Assembly: GCF_023078275.1 (NCBI RefSeq)
Contig: NC_062993.1
Coordinates: 6,013,252 to 6,077,251 of the forward strand
Reading direction: 5' to 3'
DNA length: 64,000 nt
DNA from: Leguminivora glycinivorella
Lineage: Eukaryota; Arthropoda; Insecta; Lepidoptera; Tortricidae
Positions 11,421 through 22,705 of this stretch are shown here, piece by piece. The notes below the pieces were generated by a model, which was given only the letters and a program-made list of their open reading frames with translations, was not told the DNA's origin and did no database searches. Positions within the stretch are counted from its first letter, which is position 1. Each line of letters starts with the position of its first letter. The position numbers and the translations under genes were made by a program.

Positions 11421-13141
11421 CTGCAGGTCTTGGCTACCTCCGGTTGTCGCGATCCGTGGCAACCTTCCTTCAGAATATTCAGATAGTTTAAGAAATTTCG
11501 TAATTTTTAAGGTCTTTTCGCACAAGGACCTTTCACCTTTTCCGAGGTTTAATCTTTGGCTAAAGGTAAAATAAGCCATGAATTTGAATGAAAATGCAAC
11601 CTACAAGTTCTCACGGCAAAGCTGGCAAAGTTGGCAATATAATCGTAGGCATACCTCGGATGTTGTAATTGCCTCCAGTTTGCATACAATCATGCATTTC
11701 CTTCATGATTCATGGCTTCCGATTGGCCAATTGTTTTTTTATTATAGCTGATTCATCAAGCATTCGCTAGACTTATATCTAGAGATATGTGTTATTGTGT
11801 TCTGCTCAAAGTTGAACTAGCGAAATACCTATCAGAAAAAAGTTTACATTTGCTAAGTACATACATAGGTATGTGTTTTTCACTTGGCAACGTTCCATTT
11901 CTTGAGTAGTGAGGCCGATTCCACATAAGGGTTGTCATATTTCGGGATTGCAATTGACTACAACCTTACACAAAATTTTGATTTGCGTACCTACATCTAA
12001 GGTAATAAGTTGGATTACTTTGAACGAATTACCTATGTGGTAAGAAAGTGTGAGTTTGTCACTATAAATGTATGAATTTCGTATAAAATAGTAGGAGAAG
12101 TAGTAGGTAAGGCACACATGCAGTATTTCATGAAATAAAAATATCGGTCGGGATGTGTTGTAAATTCATTATTCGCGATATAATCCGTTTTCCTGGTTTT
12201 ATTTCATGAGTAACTATCGCGCTAACCGAAGACAATTTACTATACACGCTATTTCTTAATTTCGAAAGATTATAAAACTACGAAGTGGCCGTAGCTACCA
12301 CAGCCGTTTTTTCAAATGCATCATCGAATTCTAAAAACAAAACACGTCCGACATCCGCCGTGCCTACGTCACATGTGCGTGTAATGTATTCTTTTGTTTA
12401 TTTTTTAACATTTTATATTTATTAGTCGCCAGCTACTTTTATGAGCGTAGCACAGTGACTGATGCACTATCCTCGTTCATAGTTCCATTTTTGGTAGTTC
12501 AATCTAAATTGTACTTGATTTTCTTGATAATAAGGATCAAGGTAAGCGTTCACATGAATGGCACTTAAGATGGTTTTTATTTGATGATGTTATAGTCGAA
12601 TCGTAAAAGTCGTCTCGTAGTCGTATCGTAGGAAGTTGATGTTTCTCTAGAGTGAAAGTTTCTTAGTTCTTTTTGCCCACATAAGTTCACTTTTGATTAA
12701 AGTGCTTTGTTACAGTGAATTATCTGAATAACATAAGTGCATTGATAACCCGAACGGTTGAAGGCTTGGATTGAAACATCAAACAACACATGACAATAAT
12801 ATTTCAGTGTTATTGGTTTCATCCAAATGCCGCAAGTGGAATGCATTCTTGACCTATCCTCTAAACTAAAGACCTGATTTTTATACAAACTTATCCTTAT
12901 TTTAATCTTTATTACAATTAATATAATTTGTTGATTAAAAAAATACACAGCATTACAGCGGACTAATTTGTAACAGACAGTATTTATACAACTAGGTACA
13001 TTCAGTAATAATCAATATTCAATCTAAAAAGGTAAAAAAGAAAAACAGATAAACTAATATAAGACAGAAAATTCACGTTTATCTCACGGAACCTCATACA
13101 TTCTTTACACAGATCCAATCAACTATGTACTTGCACATAAG
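11421..13141. other. No feature seen
   Basis: About 1.7 kb of AT-rich DNA. The frames at 11935-12117 and 12697-12948 (minus) have no recognisable domain, no good start context and no splice context. No strong inverted or tandem repeats noticed. Confidence 0.5.
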
Positions 13142-13352
13142 GTACAGCGGGGCAAATCTCGACTGGGGGGCAATTGTAACTATGTAATCCATTTTTTCCA
13201 TTATTACACTATGATGTTGAGTTCTACATGTATCCACTGAACACGCCTACCATATATAACCGGTGGACACTCTAATAAATGCAAACATTTTAAACATGGA
13301 AGAAATGGACCAGTAACATTTGTCCCCCAGTCGTGATTTGCCCGCCATACTA
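13142..13352. mobile_element. MITE, CAGCGGGGCAAAT family
   Basis: The left end reads tacagcggggcaaatctcga followed by ctggggggcaattgtaac. The right end is the inverted gtaacatttgtcccccagtc then atttgcccgccatac. The arms are imperfect over about 40 bp. Flanking TA dinucleotides suggest a TA target, hence possibly Tc1/mariner-related. Non-coding. Confidence 0.72.
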
Positions 13353-13716
13353 TATATAATTATATATCTTAATCATGGCTATGCCCCTAAAATTCTCACG
13401 GTAACAATCATAGAACATATTTTCACGGAAGTAATAGATATCGTATGTCATCAAAGATTTCTAAGTTTACTCCAAAATATACATTCAAGATTAATGTGAT
13501 AGTATAGTTCACTCTTTGTAAGGTAATTTGAGATAAACATAACTAGAGATAAACAACTCCATTAAACTAATATTCTTTTAACGGTAAAATTTCCATCGCA
13601 TACCTTTTTGCAGTAATGATGGAAGTATACGAAATCCAAATTATGTTAATTGACACTAAACTTCACAAGTTCACACGCCACTTTTCGTTAAGTTCCTCGT
13701 TTAGAACAGTTTTTAG

Positions 13717-13960
13717 GGTTCCGTAGTCAACTAGGAACCCTTATAGTTTCGCCATGTCTGTCTGTCCGTCCGTCCGTCCGTCCGTCCGTCCGTCCGCGGA
13801 TAATCTCAGTAACCGTTAGCACTAGAAAGCTGAAATATGGTACCAATATGTATATCAATCACGCCAACAAAGTGCAAAAATAAAAAATGGAAAAAAATGT
13901 TTTATTAGGGTACCCCTAGGGTAGGGGTAGGGGTAAGGGGTAAAGTGGGGGCTGATATTT
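13717..13960. repeat. Dispersed GTTCCGTAGTC repeat with (TCCG)n
   Basis: Begins gggttccgtagtcaactagg, followed by aacccttatagtttcgcc and a (CTGT)n/(CCGT)n tract at about 13751-13797, a simple-sequence stretch liable to length change. The type is widely dispersed in Lepidoptera. Related ends occur near 14630-14740 (ggtacggaaccgtaaaaac) and 59510-59625. Confidence 0.6.
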
Positions 13961-14049
13961 TTTTTCATTCCAACCCCAACGTGTGATATATTGTTGGATA
14001 GGTATTAAAAAATTAATAAGGGTTTGCTAAGATCGTTTTTTGATAATAT

Positions 14050-14225
14050 TAATATTTTCGGATTGCGCCAAATCGGCTCTACTGCGACGCGAAGCGAAAC
14101 GCCGCGAAAGGTAGTCTGACTCTGTCGCGCCAATACGCAAGACTCGCAAGAGCGATAGAGATAGATATCTACGAGCCTTTCGTTTCATGAGCGTTTGTGC
14201 CATTCGGCTACGTACCCAGGTTTTA
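14050..14225 (-). mobile_element. Dispersed ATTCGGCTACGTACCC repeat, copy 1
   Basis: Contains gcgacgcgaagcgaaacgcc, ctctgtcgcgccaatacgca, agcgatagagatagata and attcggctacgtaccc, shared with 49402-49565 and 50395-50515. One end is cggctacg and the other is its decayed complement, so it is probably a short TIR element. The 102-residue minus-strand frame across it is a by-product. Confidence 0.65.
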
Positions 14226-14629
14226 TAGTATCTGATTCTCAGAAAGATAACTTTATCCTTGACTTTAACCCCGTCTGTAATGTCAAATAAACTACTCATG
14301 TTGCATTTTAGTTCATTATAGCGGGTGCTGGACATGAAATTTCTAATTTAGCAGATCTTTGTATTTATTGGAGATTGAATAGTCCCGTCCCGGGTGAAAT
14401 AGAATAACATTTTAAGAATTAATCTGACATGTCATCATTACATTTCTATTTGAAATGCCTTAAATTAATTTGAAATAATATATTTTAAGTCAAATCTATG
14501 GTTTACATTTGGCCCCCTTTAATTTTTGCCATTTTCTGTAATTAATATTAATACATTTAAAAGAATAATACTTTCTATTTGTAGAAGTTAACGATGTTCA
14601 TAAGTATTCCAAATTTCAAAACGATAGCA

Positions 14630-14740
14630 TAAGTACATTTCGAGATATTTAATAATGTGACAGACAGAGAGACATACAGACGGGCAGAGCGGCGCCATAA
14701 GGATTCCGTTTGTACCTTTTCGGTACGGAACCGTAAAAAC
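14630..14740. repeat. Dispersed GGTACGGAACC repeat fragment
   Basis: Contains gacagacagagagacataca followed by gattccgtttgtaccttttc and ggtacggaaccgtaaaaac. It is the same family as 59510-59625 and related to 13717-13960. Fragmentary; no target duplication assigned. Confidence 0.5.
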
Positions 14741-15498
14741 ACAAACCCTAGAGACGATTTTTCTATATCTCTTCATAGCTTCTTTCTACTCAGTGGTGAC
14801 TTAAACTGTATGATATAATTTACCTACATAGTTTTTGTAGCATTACTACCGCTTACTATACCAACATCGACAAGTACCGATTGTTTCCCAAGCACACTTA
14901 AACTTTAATTAAATCACTAGCAATAAAGAAAAAACCGAAGCCAACGCATCACCAGCTGTTTTTAGAACAACCATCGTACATTGATCCTTCAACACTTTAA
15001 TTTACACAAAAACGTCTCATTTTCATACTAAAGTCTTCACACTTACGTCGTTCTTACTCTAAGACGTTGTTAACAAAAGTGTACCTTATCCGCATGCGTT
15101 AAGATGGTTAAAGCTTTCAAACATTCATGTCTCATGTCGAAACGTCAGAACTTCGAAACCCGCTTAAGCCGCTTACGCTATTTTGACGCACATATATAAA
15201 CAAATGACTGTTCAGGAATGAACCTTAAGTTTTTATATTAAGGTTGATGCTAGTGCGTTAGTTGGTGCTAATGTATGGTGGTGGCAGTTATTTCTGGATG
15301 GGACCGGGATGGGAATGACTTCCATGGAGGGACATGAAGCGTTTCCTCTGGACACGTCACGTCCGATTTAAGTGTAATGACATTTGTATGGGAGAAAACG
15401 GTATGTTGAGAACTTTGTTCACTTTTGGTGTACACAAAATTGTAAAAAAAGGTAGCGCCTAAATCTAAATGACCGTTTAGCTTCCGATAGACTGAAGT
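14741..15498. other. No gene seen
   Basis: AT-rich sequence with no repeat recognised. The target duplication of the next element (ctgaagt, 15492-15498) closes it. Confidence 0.5.
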
Positions 15499-15697
15499 CA
15501 CATCTCGGACACTGGCGATCAAATATATGAAAGAGACGCGTTCCTATCACAGCACCTTGTATAGCGAGATATGACAGGTCGACTGTTCGCGTTTTTGACA
15601 GGCGGTAAATGTGAGGTAACCGAGCAGGGGTGGGCGGCACTTTCAGCGGGGAGTGGGAGTGGCCATACTGTACGATAGTACTCTTTGTTATACTGTG
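15499..15697 (-). mobile_element. Unclassified 7-bp-TSD element, copy 1
   Basis: Starts cacatctcggacactggcg and ends ttatactgtg. It is flanked by an exact 7-bp duplication, ctgaagt (15492-15498 and 15698-15704). This 199-bp copy is the shortest complete one, lacking part of an internal duplicated segment. On the minus strand the words PPTPARLPH and YRLSKTRTVDLS are readable but a frameshift separates the halves. No poly(A) or long TIR; the ends share only CACA. Relatives at 30757, 45514, 51355 and 63696. Confidence 0.88.
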
Positions 15698-15849
15698 CTG
15701 AAGTTGACTGAACTAGCCAAATGCTAATTTTGTTTTTGAAATTTTTGTTGATTTTCAGGAAAATCCCCTGACATAGTGGCAGCAGACATAAGCAGAGCAA
15801 TAGTAAATTCTTCAATTTCACATAACCTCAAAACTGCCTTATCACCAAG

Positions 15850-16862
15850 CGTAAACGCCCACTAACCTAACACTGGGCGACGAACAATAGTCATAAACTA
15901 AGGGCATTCACTCGGAGACCTAGTAACAGAATTACAAGTAAACTATTCATGTAATACAATGACACACTAAAAACGCCGCCGGTTTTATGGTAACTCGACT
16001 AGGCGTCGAACAATAGTCATAAACTTAAGGGCAGTCACTCTGAGACCTAGTAACAGAATCTCCAATATACAACATACATGCAGTACATTGGCATAATAAA
16101 AACGCCGGAATTAATTATACTCCCCACAGGCAGTATAAGACCTACAAATATATTATAAATTATAGTTGCAGTACAATGACATGATAAAAACGCCGGTATC
16201 ATGGCAACGAATATATTTACTAGGCGTCGAACAATAGTCATAAACTAAGGGCATTCACTCTGAGACCTTAGTAACAGAATTACAAGTAAACTATTCATGT
16301 AATACAATGACGCACTAAAAACGCCGGTCTTATGGTAACTCGACTAGGCGTCGAACAATAGTCATAAACTTAAGGGCATTCACTCTGAGACCTAGTAACA
16401 GAATCACCAATATACAACATACATGCAGTACATTGGCATAATAAAAACGCCGGAATTAATAATACTCCCCACAGGTAGTATAAGACCTACAAATATATTA
16501 TAAATTATAGTTGCAGTACAATGACATGATAAAAACGCCGGTATCATGGCAACGAATATATTTGCTAGGCGTCGAACAATAGTCATAAACTAAGGGCATT
16601 CACTCGGAGACCTAGTAACAGAATTACAAGTAAACTATTCATGTAATACAATGACACACTAAAAACGCCGGTTTTATGGTGACTAGGCGTCGAACAATAT
16701 GTAGGTAGTCATAAACTAAGGCCATTCACTCGGAGACCTAGTAACAGAATCACTAATGTACATTATACATGCAGTACAATGACACTATAAAAACTTCAGT
16801 GCTACGACAACGAATCTATTTACGCCAGTGTTATAGCAACGAATCTATTTTCTAGGCATCGA
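15850..16862. repeat. 345-bp higher-order tandem array, left part
   Basis: The word aggcgtcgaacaatagtc recurs at 16001, 16222, 16346, 16567 and 16685, with a variant at about 15875. The spacing alternates between about 124 and 221 bp, a dimer repeating every 345 bp. Both sub-units share gagacctagtaacagaat and aaaaacgccgg; the longer one adds atactccccacagg. Two nearly identical minus-strand frames (16047-16241 and 16404-16586) are the same stretch 345 bp apart. The final unit is diverged and cut at 16862 by an inserted element. Confidence 0.92.
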
Positions 16863-16866
16863 TTAA

Positions 16867-17342
16867 GACGATACAGGAGGGGTCAATTCTCCATACAAAC
16901 GCTCTCGACTATTTCCTCCCTGGTTTTTGAAGATAGAGCAATGATTTTTTCAACACAGATTATTGTTATATTTATCTGTGTCGGTCCGTTTAGATTTTTT
17001 TGAATTTCTTATGTTTAAAGACGCTAGAACCCATCAAAAATTTTCAAAAACGGCCTTATTGATTATGGCGCAAAAACAGGTGTGGTATTCAAAACTGGTA
17101 ATAATTAGAGAAAAAAAACTAATCGGTCCGACAACACAGATTATTTAATTGTTATCCAGATTCTCAAATTTCGTTACGATTGATTAAGTTTTGAAAGAGG
17201 AAACAGTCGAGAGCGGAACTGAGTTGTTCTAATTGGTATTTTTTTTTTCGATAAATCTAGTTAACAACAGTAGCATATTTATATATAATTCCCAAATCGA
17301 AAGGGGCCAAATCCATTTTAGCATTTTTGCTCCTGTAGCGTC
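16867..17342. mobile_element. TTAA-flanked TIR element in the tandem array
   Basis: The ends are gacgatacaggag and the inverted ctcctgtagcgtc, flanked by TTAA on both sides (16863-16866 and 17343-17346). TTAA duplication is typical of piggyBac- and Kolobok-like transposons. Subterminal inverted words ctctcgactatttcctcc and gaggaaacagtcgagag lie further in. The 61-residue frame inside is not a transposase, so the element is non-autonomous. The tandem array resumes immediately to the right. Confidence 0.82.
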
Positions 17343-17346
17343 TTAA

Positions 17347-17420
17347 TAATCAAACTACATAATTGCATTCAATATGAGCCTGACCTAGCAACAGAATAAC
17401 ATGTAAACTATTCAATATGT
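17347..17420. repeat. 345-bp array, right remnant
   Basis: taatcaaactacataattgc then gacctagcaacagaataaca and tgtaaactattca align with the array phrase gtcataaactaagggcattc ... gacctagtaacagaat. This shows the TTAA element landed inside the outermost diverged unit. Confidence 0.75.
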
Positions 17421-18061
17421 ATGTTGCTATTTGTATAAAACGCTTATCTACGTGTTTACTCAACTTCCCGAGAGATGTCGCTTTTCCTTCTGGAAACTAG
17501 CGAACGGTAGTGCATTGTGGTTTTCTTATGATATTTGAGTTATTTTGTGTTCGGTGTGATTTGTGTGGATTAAACATACTTTTGTTTATTATTAAACTGG
17601 GTGTTTAATTTGAAGCTCTTCCTTTTCGAGGCCATTGTCCAAGTTAAACACTATTTATTATGTTTCTATGCCTAGAGTCGTTACTGCGGTAATGTAGCAC
17701 TAGGCAAGTCTGCATCACTGTGTGATTTGTGTGAAGTCTCTTAATTCGTCAACGGATCACGCAGTGGGTCATGGAAATTAGTTAGGAAGTCCACTTCCCG
17801 TTCAGTAAACTTGTGTCTATTGTTTCAGTACATTAGAGGACATTTACGCATCTGTCAATACTCTAACAAATCCAATTTGTCAGTAAGATTTTTTTTTTAA
17901 AGACCTACGGGATAACTTCTGCATGCAACTGCTATCTGCTTGCCTACAACTCATAGACGTCTTACGTCTTCGCTCGTTACTACATAACTTATTTTTTAAA
18001 TATATTTTTTATCATTATGTCTACAAATCAATGATAATGATTTCATTTCATTTATTTGCCA
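17421..18061. other. No feature seen
   Basis: AT-rich sequence. Frames are short and no repeat shared with the rest of the window was noticed. Confidence 0.5.
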
Positions 18062-18262
18062 CTAGCTTTTGCCCGCGGCTTCGCTCGCGTTAGAAAGAGA
18101 CAAAAAGTAGCCTGTCACTCTCCATCTCTTCAACTATCTTCACTTAAAATCACGTCAATTCGTCGCTCCATTTTGCCGTGAAAGACGGACAAACAAACAG
18201 ACACACACACTTTCCCATTTATAATATTAATATAAAATAATATAATAATATAATATCATGGA
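18062..18262 (-). mobile_element. Lep1-like Helitron, copy 1
   Basis: Read on the minus strand it begins TCCAT at 18262 and ends CTAG at 18062, between A (18061) and T (18263). The 3' hairpin contains cgcgagcgaagccgcg with apex GCGAAGC. The 5' part holds aatattataaatgggaaagt but is expanded by an AT-rich run. The interior has gtgtgtctgtttgtttgtcc and cacggcaaaatggagcgacg. About 200 bp, non-coding. The resemblance to Lep1-type lepidopteran Helitrons is from memory. Confidence 0.8.
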
Positions 18263-19286
18263 TAAATTGTATGTATGTGATAACTTCGATTTCTATGACA
18301 TGTAGTAAGTACAAAGTAATACTTATTTCATAAAAATGTAATACCTACACCTACACCAGTGCCGGTGGTCCCTAAAAATGGTAGTAACAAAATAACCACA
18401 AAAGTGCAATAAGCTTTGCAGTCTTTGCACCTACCTTTCTAGTTGTCGAGTAAATATTATTTTTAATTCACACTTAATGTCACTGTGGCCTTTAGTCGTT
18501 GGTTAAAGACAATAAATTATCGTTTTAATATACATACTTGTAAGCTTGTAAGCTTGCAACATTATTTATAAGAAAGTTGTCTCATTTGTTACGAGCCCTT
18601 ACTACCTAGAGACTAGCGTTCCTGATGCAGCCACATACCCATACGAAATTAAGATAGATAATTATAGATACCCTGTTGAAACTTTATAAGTAATCAAATA
18701 ATAAATGTGGTCAAATATACCAAATTATAAACCTTAAAATACGTCCATAACCTATCACAATATATGGTAATAACACGATGGCACATCGTAAAAGATCTGT
18801 CTGCACTCCGTAACACTTTCACAAGCTTCCTCATTCCCACGCCTTTGACATTGCCCCATAAACGTCATATCTTACCAACCCATCACCAAAACGTCAACAA
18901 ACATACTACATCTAACACCACTTACGACCATTCGCTTCTAGACTGTTCAACGTCACTTCAAAATAACCATGTCAACCAAACGACGTTAGAGCATACTACA
19001 CTTCATTGCACTTATGACGTTTCGTTTCTGAGTGGTCAGACATGTGGTCGCATAAGAGTATGTAACACAAATTGCACTTGAGAAAAAAGACAATGGCTGT
19101 ATGACGACAATCTTAGTTGTACATCGAAGATGACTCTGTTGTGTGTAATAGATGCTTATTATTCTCGTCACCTGTTTTGATTGATAGTCATTTGTTGTTT
19201 ATGAATATTTCAATATTACTATGATATGGCTCATTTGCTCCCGTAACTTTCTTGATCTTACAACACATGTAATTGCTCAACTTTCA
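18263..19286. other. No gene supported
   Basis: AT-rich, with a short tandem of gtaagctt at about 18540. The 105-residue frame 18764-19081 (plus) is rich in His, Thr and Asn, has no recognisable motif and repeats acgtcat-like words; I do not regard it as a gene. Confidence 0.45.
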
Positions 19287-19450
19287 GCGTTACTCTTGGC
19301 ACTACCCCCTGTACCCAATCTTGGCAATAAACGAGTCTAAATTGCACGCACTATTTGTAAGTGCGATAGGGACGTCCCGATGTTTTATCATTTATCGCGC
19401 GACCATGATTGCCCTGTTGTATTAAGCGATATGCGATATGACACAGATGT
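19287..19450. repeat. Repeat fragments, including half of a hairpin MITE
   Basis: Around 19287-19330 is a minus-strand piece of the gagtggcact repeat (actcttggcactaccccc). At about 19355-19412, gtgcgatagggacgtcccga and tttatcgcgcgaccatg match the right arm of the hairpin element at 24824-24952; the left arm is missing. Confidence 0.6.
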
Positions 19451-19735
19451 TTAGAACTTCAGTTTATTATAGGTAGATCAAGAACCTAACGGAAACTGGT
19501 GCACGTGTACAGTCAACAAATTTGAATCCTAGGCCACTGTAGAACCTTTTCACAGTCAACGCCAAATGTGACTTCAATGGCCAATAATGCACGGTGTCAA
19601 TAAGACAGGGTTCTAGAGTGGTCTATTCAAATTGGTTGACCGTACAATTGTGTCAGGCGCGTAACAATAGTGCGATTAGATCGAGATTAAACTTTACTGA
19701 GACGGTCACTGCCATTTTACCGGTTCAGAAACTAA
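19430..19735 (+). repeat. Diverged duplication, copy 1 (filled site)
   Basis: Shares gacagatgttt-like start, ggaaactggtgcacgtgtac, caattgtgtcag and gattagatcgagattaaa with 19965-20130. This copy contains an extra 131-bp element plus a duplicated GTAC, absent from the second copy. Confidence 0.8.
19511..19641. mobile_element. 131-bp MITE with a paralogous empty site
   Basis: Left end agtcaacaaatttgaatcc; right end the inverted tattcaaattggttgacc. The arms continue with ccactgtagaacc against ggttctagagtgg. GTAC flanks both sides (19507-19510 and 19642-19645). The paralogous stretch near 20034 reads gtgtacaattgtgtcag without the element. Superfamily not identified. Confidence 0.82.
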
Positions 19736-19829
19736 AGGGACCCACAGATTTTCATTTTGCGAAAGGATATCGGTCTGTCGCAAAAGGTAACACTGTATAC
19801 AAACCTAAATCCTGTAGGTATTGTATGTA

Positions 19830-19905
19830 ACATAAACTCACGCCTATATTCCCAAACGGTGTAGGCAAAGCACATTTCAGTGCCACTCTTGGCAAAACCC
19901 CTTAA
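19830..19905 (-). repeat. gagtggcact dispersed repeat, minus copy
   Basis: Contains tcacgcctatattcccaaac, gtgtaggcaaagcacatttc and agtgccactcttggc: the reverse complement of the phrase at 7168-7240 and 48910-48995. Confidence 0.65.
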
Positions 19906-19964
19906 ACTCAATCTTGGCAATTGACAGACCTGAATCACAGCATTCACAGAACAGCCCTGTATTA

Positions 19965-20130
19965 AGGGATATTCGACAGATGTTTAGAACTTTATAAGAC
20001 CAAGAACCGAACTCATAAAGGAAACTGGCGCACGTGTACAATTGTGTCAGCCATGTAACAATGGTGCGACTGCGATTAGATCGAGATTAAATTTCACGAG
20101 ACGGCCGCTGCCAGCTGTTTTAACGGTTAT
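19965..20130 (+). repeat. Diverged duplication, copy 2 (empty site)
   Basis: Partner of 19430-19735: gacagatgtttagaact, ggaaactggcgcacgtgtac, caattgtgtcagccatgtaa and gattagatcgagattaaa. It serves as the empty-site reference for the inserted MITE. Confidence 0.8.
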
Positions 20131-20445
20131 TAGGGTGGAAACAATCTAATTGAGAGTATTGAAACGGTTAATGAGTTCGTAAAGATGAAAACGATAACCT
20201 ACTTACATGTATATTATATACCTATGTATCTAGAAAATAATTAAGGCGAGAGGTAACAGAAGACATATATCAGTGCCCAATGCGATCACGGAGCAGAGAT
20301 CTTGTATTAAAAAATAGTCTAACAGCCAAAATACCAACGGCTTAGGGACAATTATCGAAACTTCATTCATACCATTAGGTATCTGGTGTCTTCTTTGAAT
20401 GTTCAATTCGAATTCAGACTCCAGAATACTTACTCACTTACTTAC

Positions 20446-20615
20446 CTACTCCGTTGGCTCAGTGCCCCAATGAGACTTGGCCTCCAATATAAGACAGCGC
20501 CACTTTTCTCGGTCCTGCGCTGGCTGCGCTACCTCTCGCCAATTCTTGACTTGGAGTTCGCACAGATCCGCCTCCACCATGTCGCTCCAGCGATAACCTA
20601 GGGCGTCCGGCAGGT
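20446..20615 (-). pseudogene. RTE-like LINE, C-terminal fragment of the reverse-transcriptase protein
   Basis: The minus-strand frame reads ...DDLPDALGYRWSDMVEADL... then LQVKNWREVAQPAQDREKWR and ends EAKSHWGTEPTE before a TAG at 20448-20446. The AQDREKWR-type ending is typical of RTE-clade non-LTR retrotransposon proteins. The stop is followed on the minus strand by a short (TAAG/TGAG)n tail (about 20427-20445), as RTE elements often have. Only about 55 codons remain, with no endonuclease or RT core: a 5'-truncated dead copy. The longer minus-strand frame over this region is out of phase with the real one. Confidence 0.82.
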
Positions 20616-20639
20616 CGTCCTCCTGCTTGACGACTCAAG

Positions 20640-21427
20640 TATGCTCTTTTCACATCAAGAAGAAGAAGAGTCCAGAATGCTCATCAAAATCATTTAATAG
20701 TGTTTGAATTTCATGGCTTGCGTATATACTGGGTTATTTTTCCACCACGGAGGAGATGTTAGAAGACGTGTGGTTTCCATTTATTTATCTTTATATCTTT
20801 TTCATGTCACTTTGGATTGTATATTTCTAGTTTAAAGATACATTTCTCAGCAATAGCTCTTTCGTGTGACATTATCACTACTGTACCGTTAAATTCCTAA
20901 TAATTGGCCACTGTAACTTCAATTACAGCACGGCCATAAAAACGCCTCGGACACAATTCATTGCTCATTTAAATAAATCTATGGGGAAACGACTACTAAA
21001 TCAGTTTGGCCTGTTTTGGCTGGCAAAGACTACCTCCCGTGAACATTGCATTGTGCAGATTAACCATTGCTCAATTTGCTCTATTAACGAATTCGCACCA
21101 AATTAAAGTGGATACATATCTGGGTCAAATGAATGTAGGTTTACATTACATGTATTCATTTACATTGGCTGATGGCGCCCCTTGTAATTGTAAACAATTG
21201 AGTAGTGGGTACACCTGAGGAAGAACGTGAATAAATATTAAAATATTTGTAGTTCACCCGAGGGGTTTGTCTTACAGACCCACACTAACGTTTTTTGAGC
21301 TTCTATGTTTAAAACAGCCATTGAAAATGACTTCACTGTGCAATTGCGCCGCAGTTCTTGCATCGAGCTGAAGCTATTACATAGAGTTGACTCAAGATAC
21401 CTACGAGTAGACTAATGGATGGTAATA
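20640..21427. other. No feature seen
   Basis: AT-rich. A short agaagaagaagag run at about 20660 may be an old simple repeat. No convincing gene. Confidence 0.45.
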
Positions 21428-21693
21428 GTCTTTTCTCAAACATGCAATGAAATATTGTCTTTACGTTCCTTAAAATGGGCTGGGAGGTATCGCTTTTTGG
21501 GCGCAACGACTAACTGTAAAGGGATTTCATATTATTTTTTAACAAAGATTTAGAGCATTTTTTTTATTTCATTGTATGTTTGGAAAAGCACTATACATGC
21601 CTCGGCGTGAAAACGGATTCCCGGCCTCGTATCCCTATCCGTATATACCCACTTGAAATCCTCATTTTCCCGGCCTCTGATGTAATGTACTAT
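21428..21693 (+). repeat. Direct repeat unit, copy 1
   Basis: Contains tctcaaacatgcaatgaaat, atgggctgggaggtatcgct, atttcattgtatgtttgg and acggattcccggcctcgtat. It recurs at 22031-22351 in the same orientation. The first and third words are mutually inverted, so each unit holds a small hairpin element followed by the cggcctcgta phrase. The 73-residue frame here is not a gene. Confidence 0.85.
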
Positions 21694-22030
21694 TTAACGA
21701 AACAGATTCGAGTGTTGGGAGCCCGCTCAGTTATTTCCTTGTTTATAATCACTTTCCTCTTTCTCAAAGCGGAAAATTACTGGAACCCACTACACGCTTA
21801 GACACAACTGATTGCCAACGGTTGGCAACTTGGCAGTGAATACCTTTAATACTTCATCTACCGAAGGAATCTGTGCCAGCCAGACACGCCTAGGTTACGG
21901 AACCCAAAAACGCCTAAAACAAGGTGTTGTCCCATTAGATAATTGGACTGAAATTCTAGCCGGAATACTGAAATGTTTTTGCTAATGGAATAAATGGAGA
22001 TTTATTGACCAATCAGGTCTGAGTAAAGTC

Positions 22031-22351
22031 TGTTTTCTCAAACATGCAATGAAATATTGTCTTTACGTTCCTTAAAATGGGCTGGGAAGTATCGCTTTTT
22101 GGGCGCAACAACTTGAGAGGACTGTAAAGGGGTTTCATATTATTTTTCAGGCCTAGGCCTGCAAAGTAACTTTTTTTTATAAAATATTGTCCTTTAGAGC
22201 ATTTTTTTTTATTTCATTGTATGTTTGAGAAAAACACTATACATGCCTCGGCGTGAAAACGGATTCCCGGCCTCGTATCCCTATCCGTAAGTATATACCC
22301 ACTTGGCCGGAAATCCTCATTTTCCCGGCCTCTGATGTAATGTACTATTAG
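22031..22351 (+). repeat. Direct repeat unit, copy 2
   Basis: Second copy of 21428-21693, longer by about 55 bp owing to inserts (for example around aggcctaggcctgcaaagta). The near identity of the blocks suggests a recent segmental duplication or two copies of one composite element. Confidence 0.85.
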
Positions 22352-22417
22352 GTACACAGTTTGTTTAATATCAGTTGTTTTTCCACAAAAAATTGGGGAA
22401 AGGTCGACGTGTTAGAG

Positions 22418-22705
22418 CAAAATGGGCATTTTCAGAATTTGGGACCCTCCAATTAGCGAAAGTTGTTAACAAAAATTAACTCACTGTCAGTTTTGTGACG
22501 ATAATTAAGAATGAAATTTCAATAAAAATATTGTTTTTGTGTTAATTACATAAACTTTAAGCGATAATCTACATTCAGAATGTGAAAAAAGTAAATTTTT
22601 AGACAGGTTACATCCTTAATTGTCGTCACAAAACTGATGATTGCGATTTAATCTTTGTTAACAACTTTTTCTAATTGGGGGGACCAAATTCTGAAAATAC
22701 CCAAA
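22418..22705. mobile_element. Long palindromic MITE, GGGCATTTT family, copy 1
   Basis: Left end atgggcattttcagaatttg, then aattagcgaaagttgttaac. Right end is the inverted gttaacaactttttctaatt, then caaattctgaaaataccca. The interior is AT-rich with a matched pair, cagttttgtgacgataatta / taattgtcgtcacaaaactg. A relative lies at 29331-29607. Non-coding; the 79-residue frame at its right edge starts inside the repeat. Confidence 0.85.

Noticed and set aside
16047..16586. Two similar membrane-like frames (FVAMIPAFLSCHCTATIIYN) as a duplicated gene
   Set aside because: They are the same piece of the 345-bp tandem array; hydrophobicity comes from AT-rich composition.
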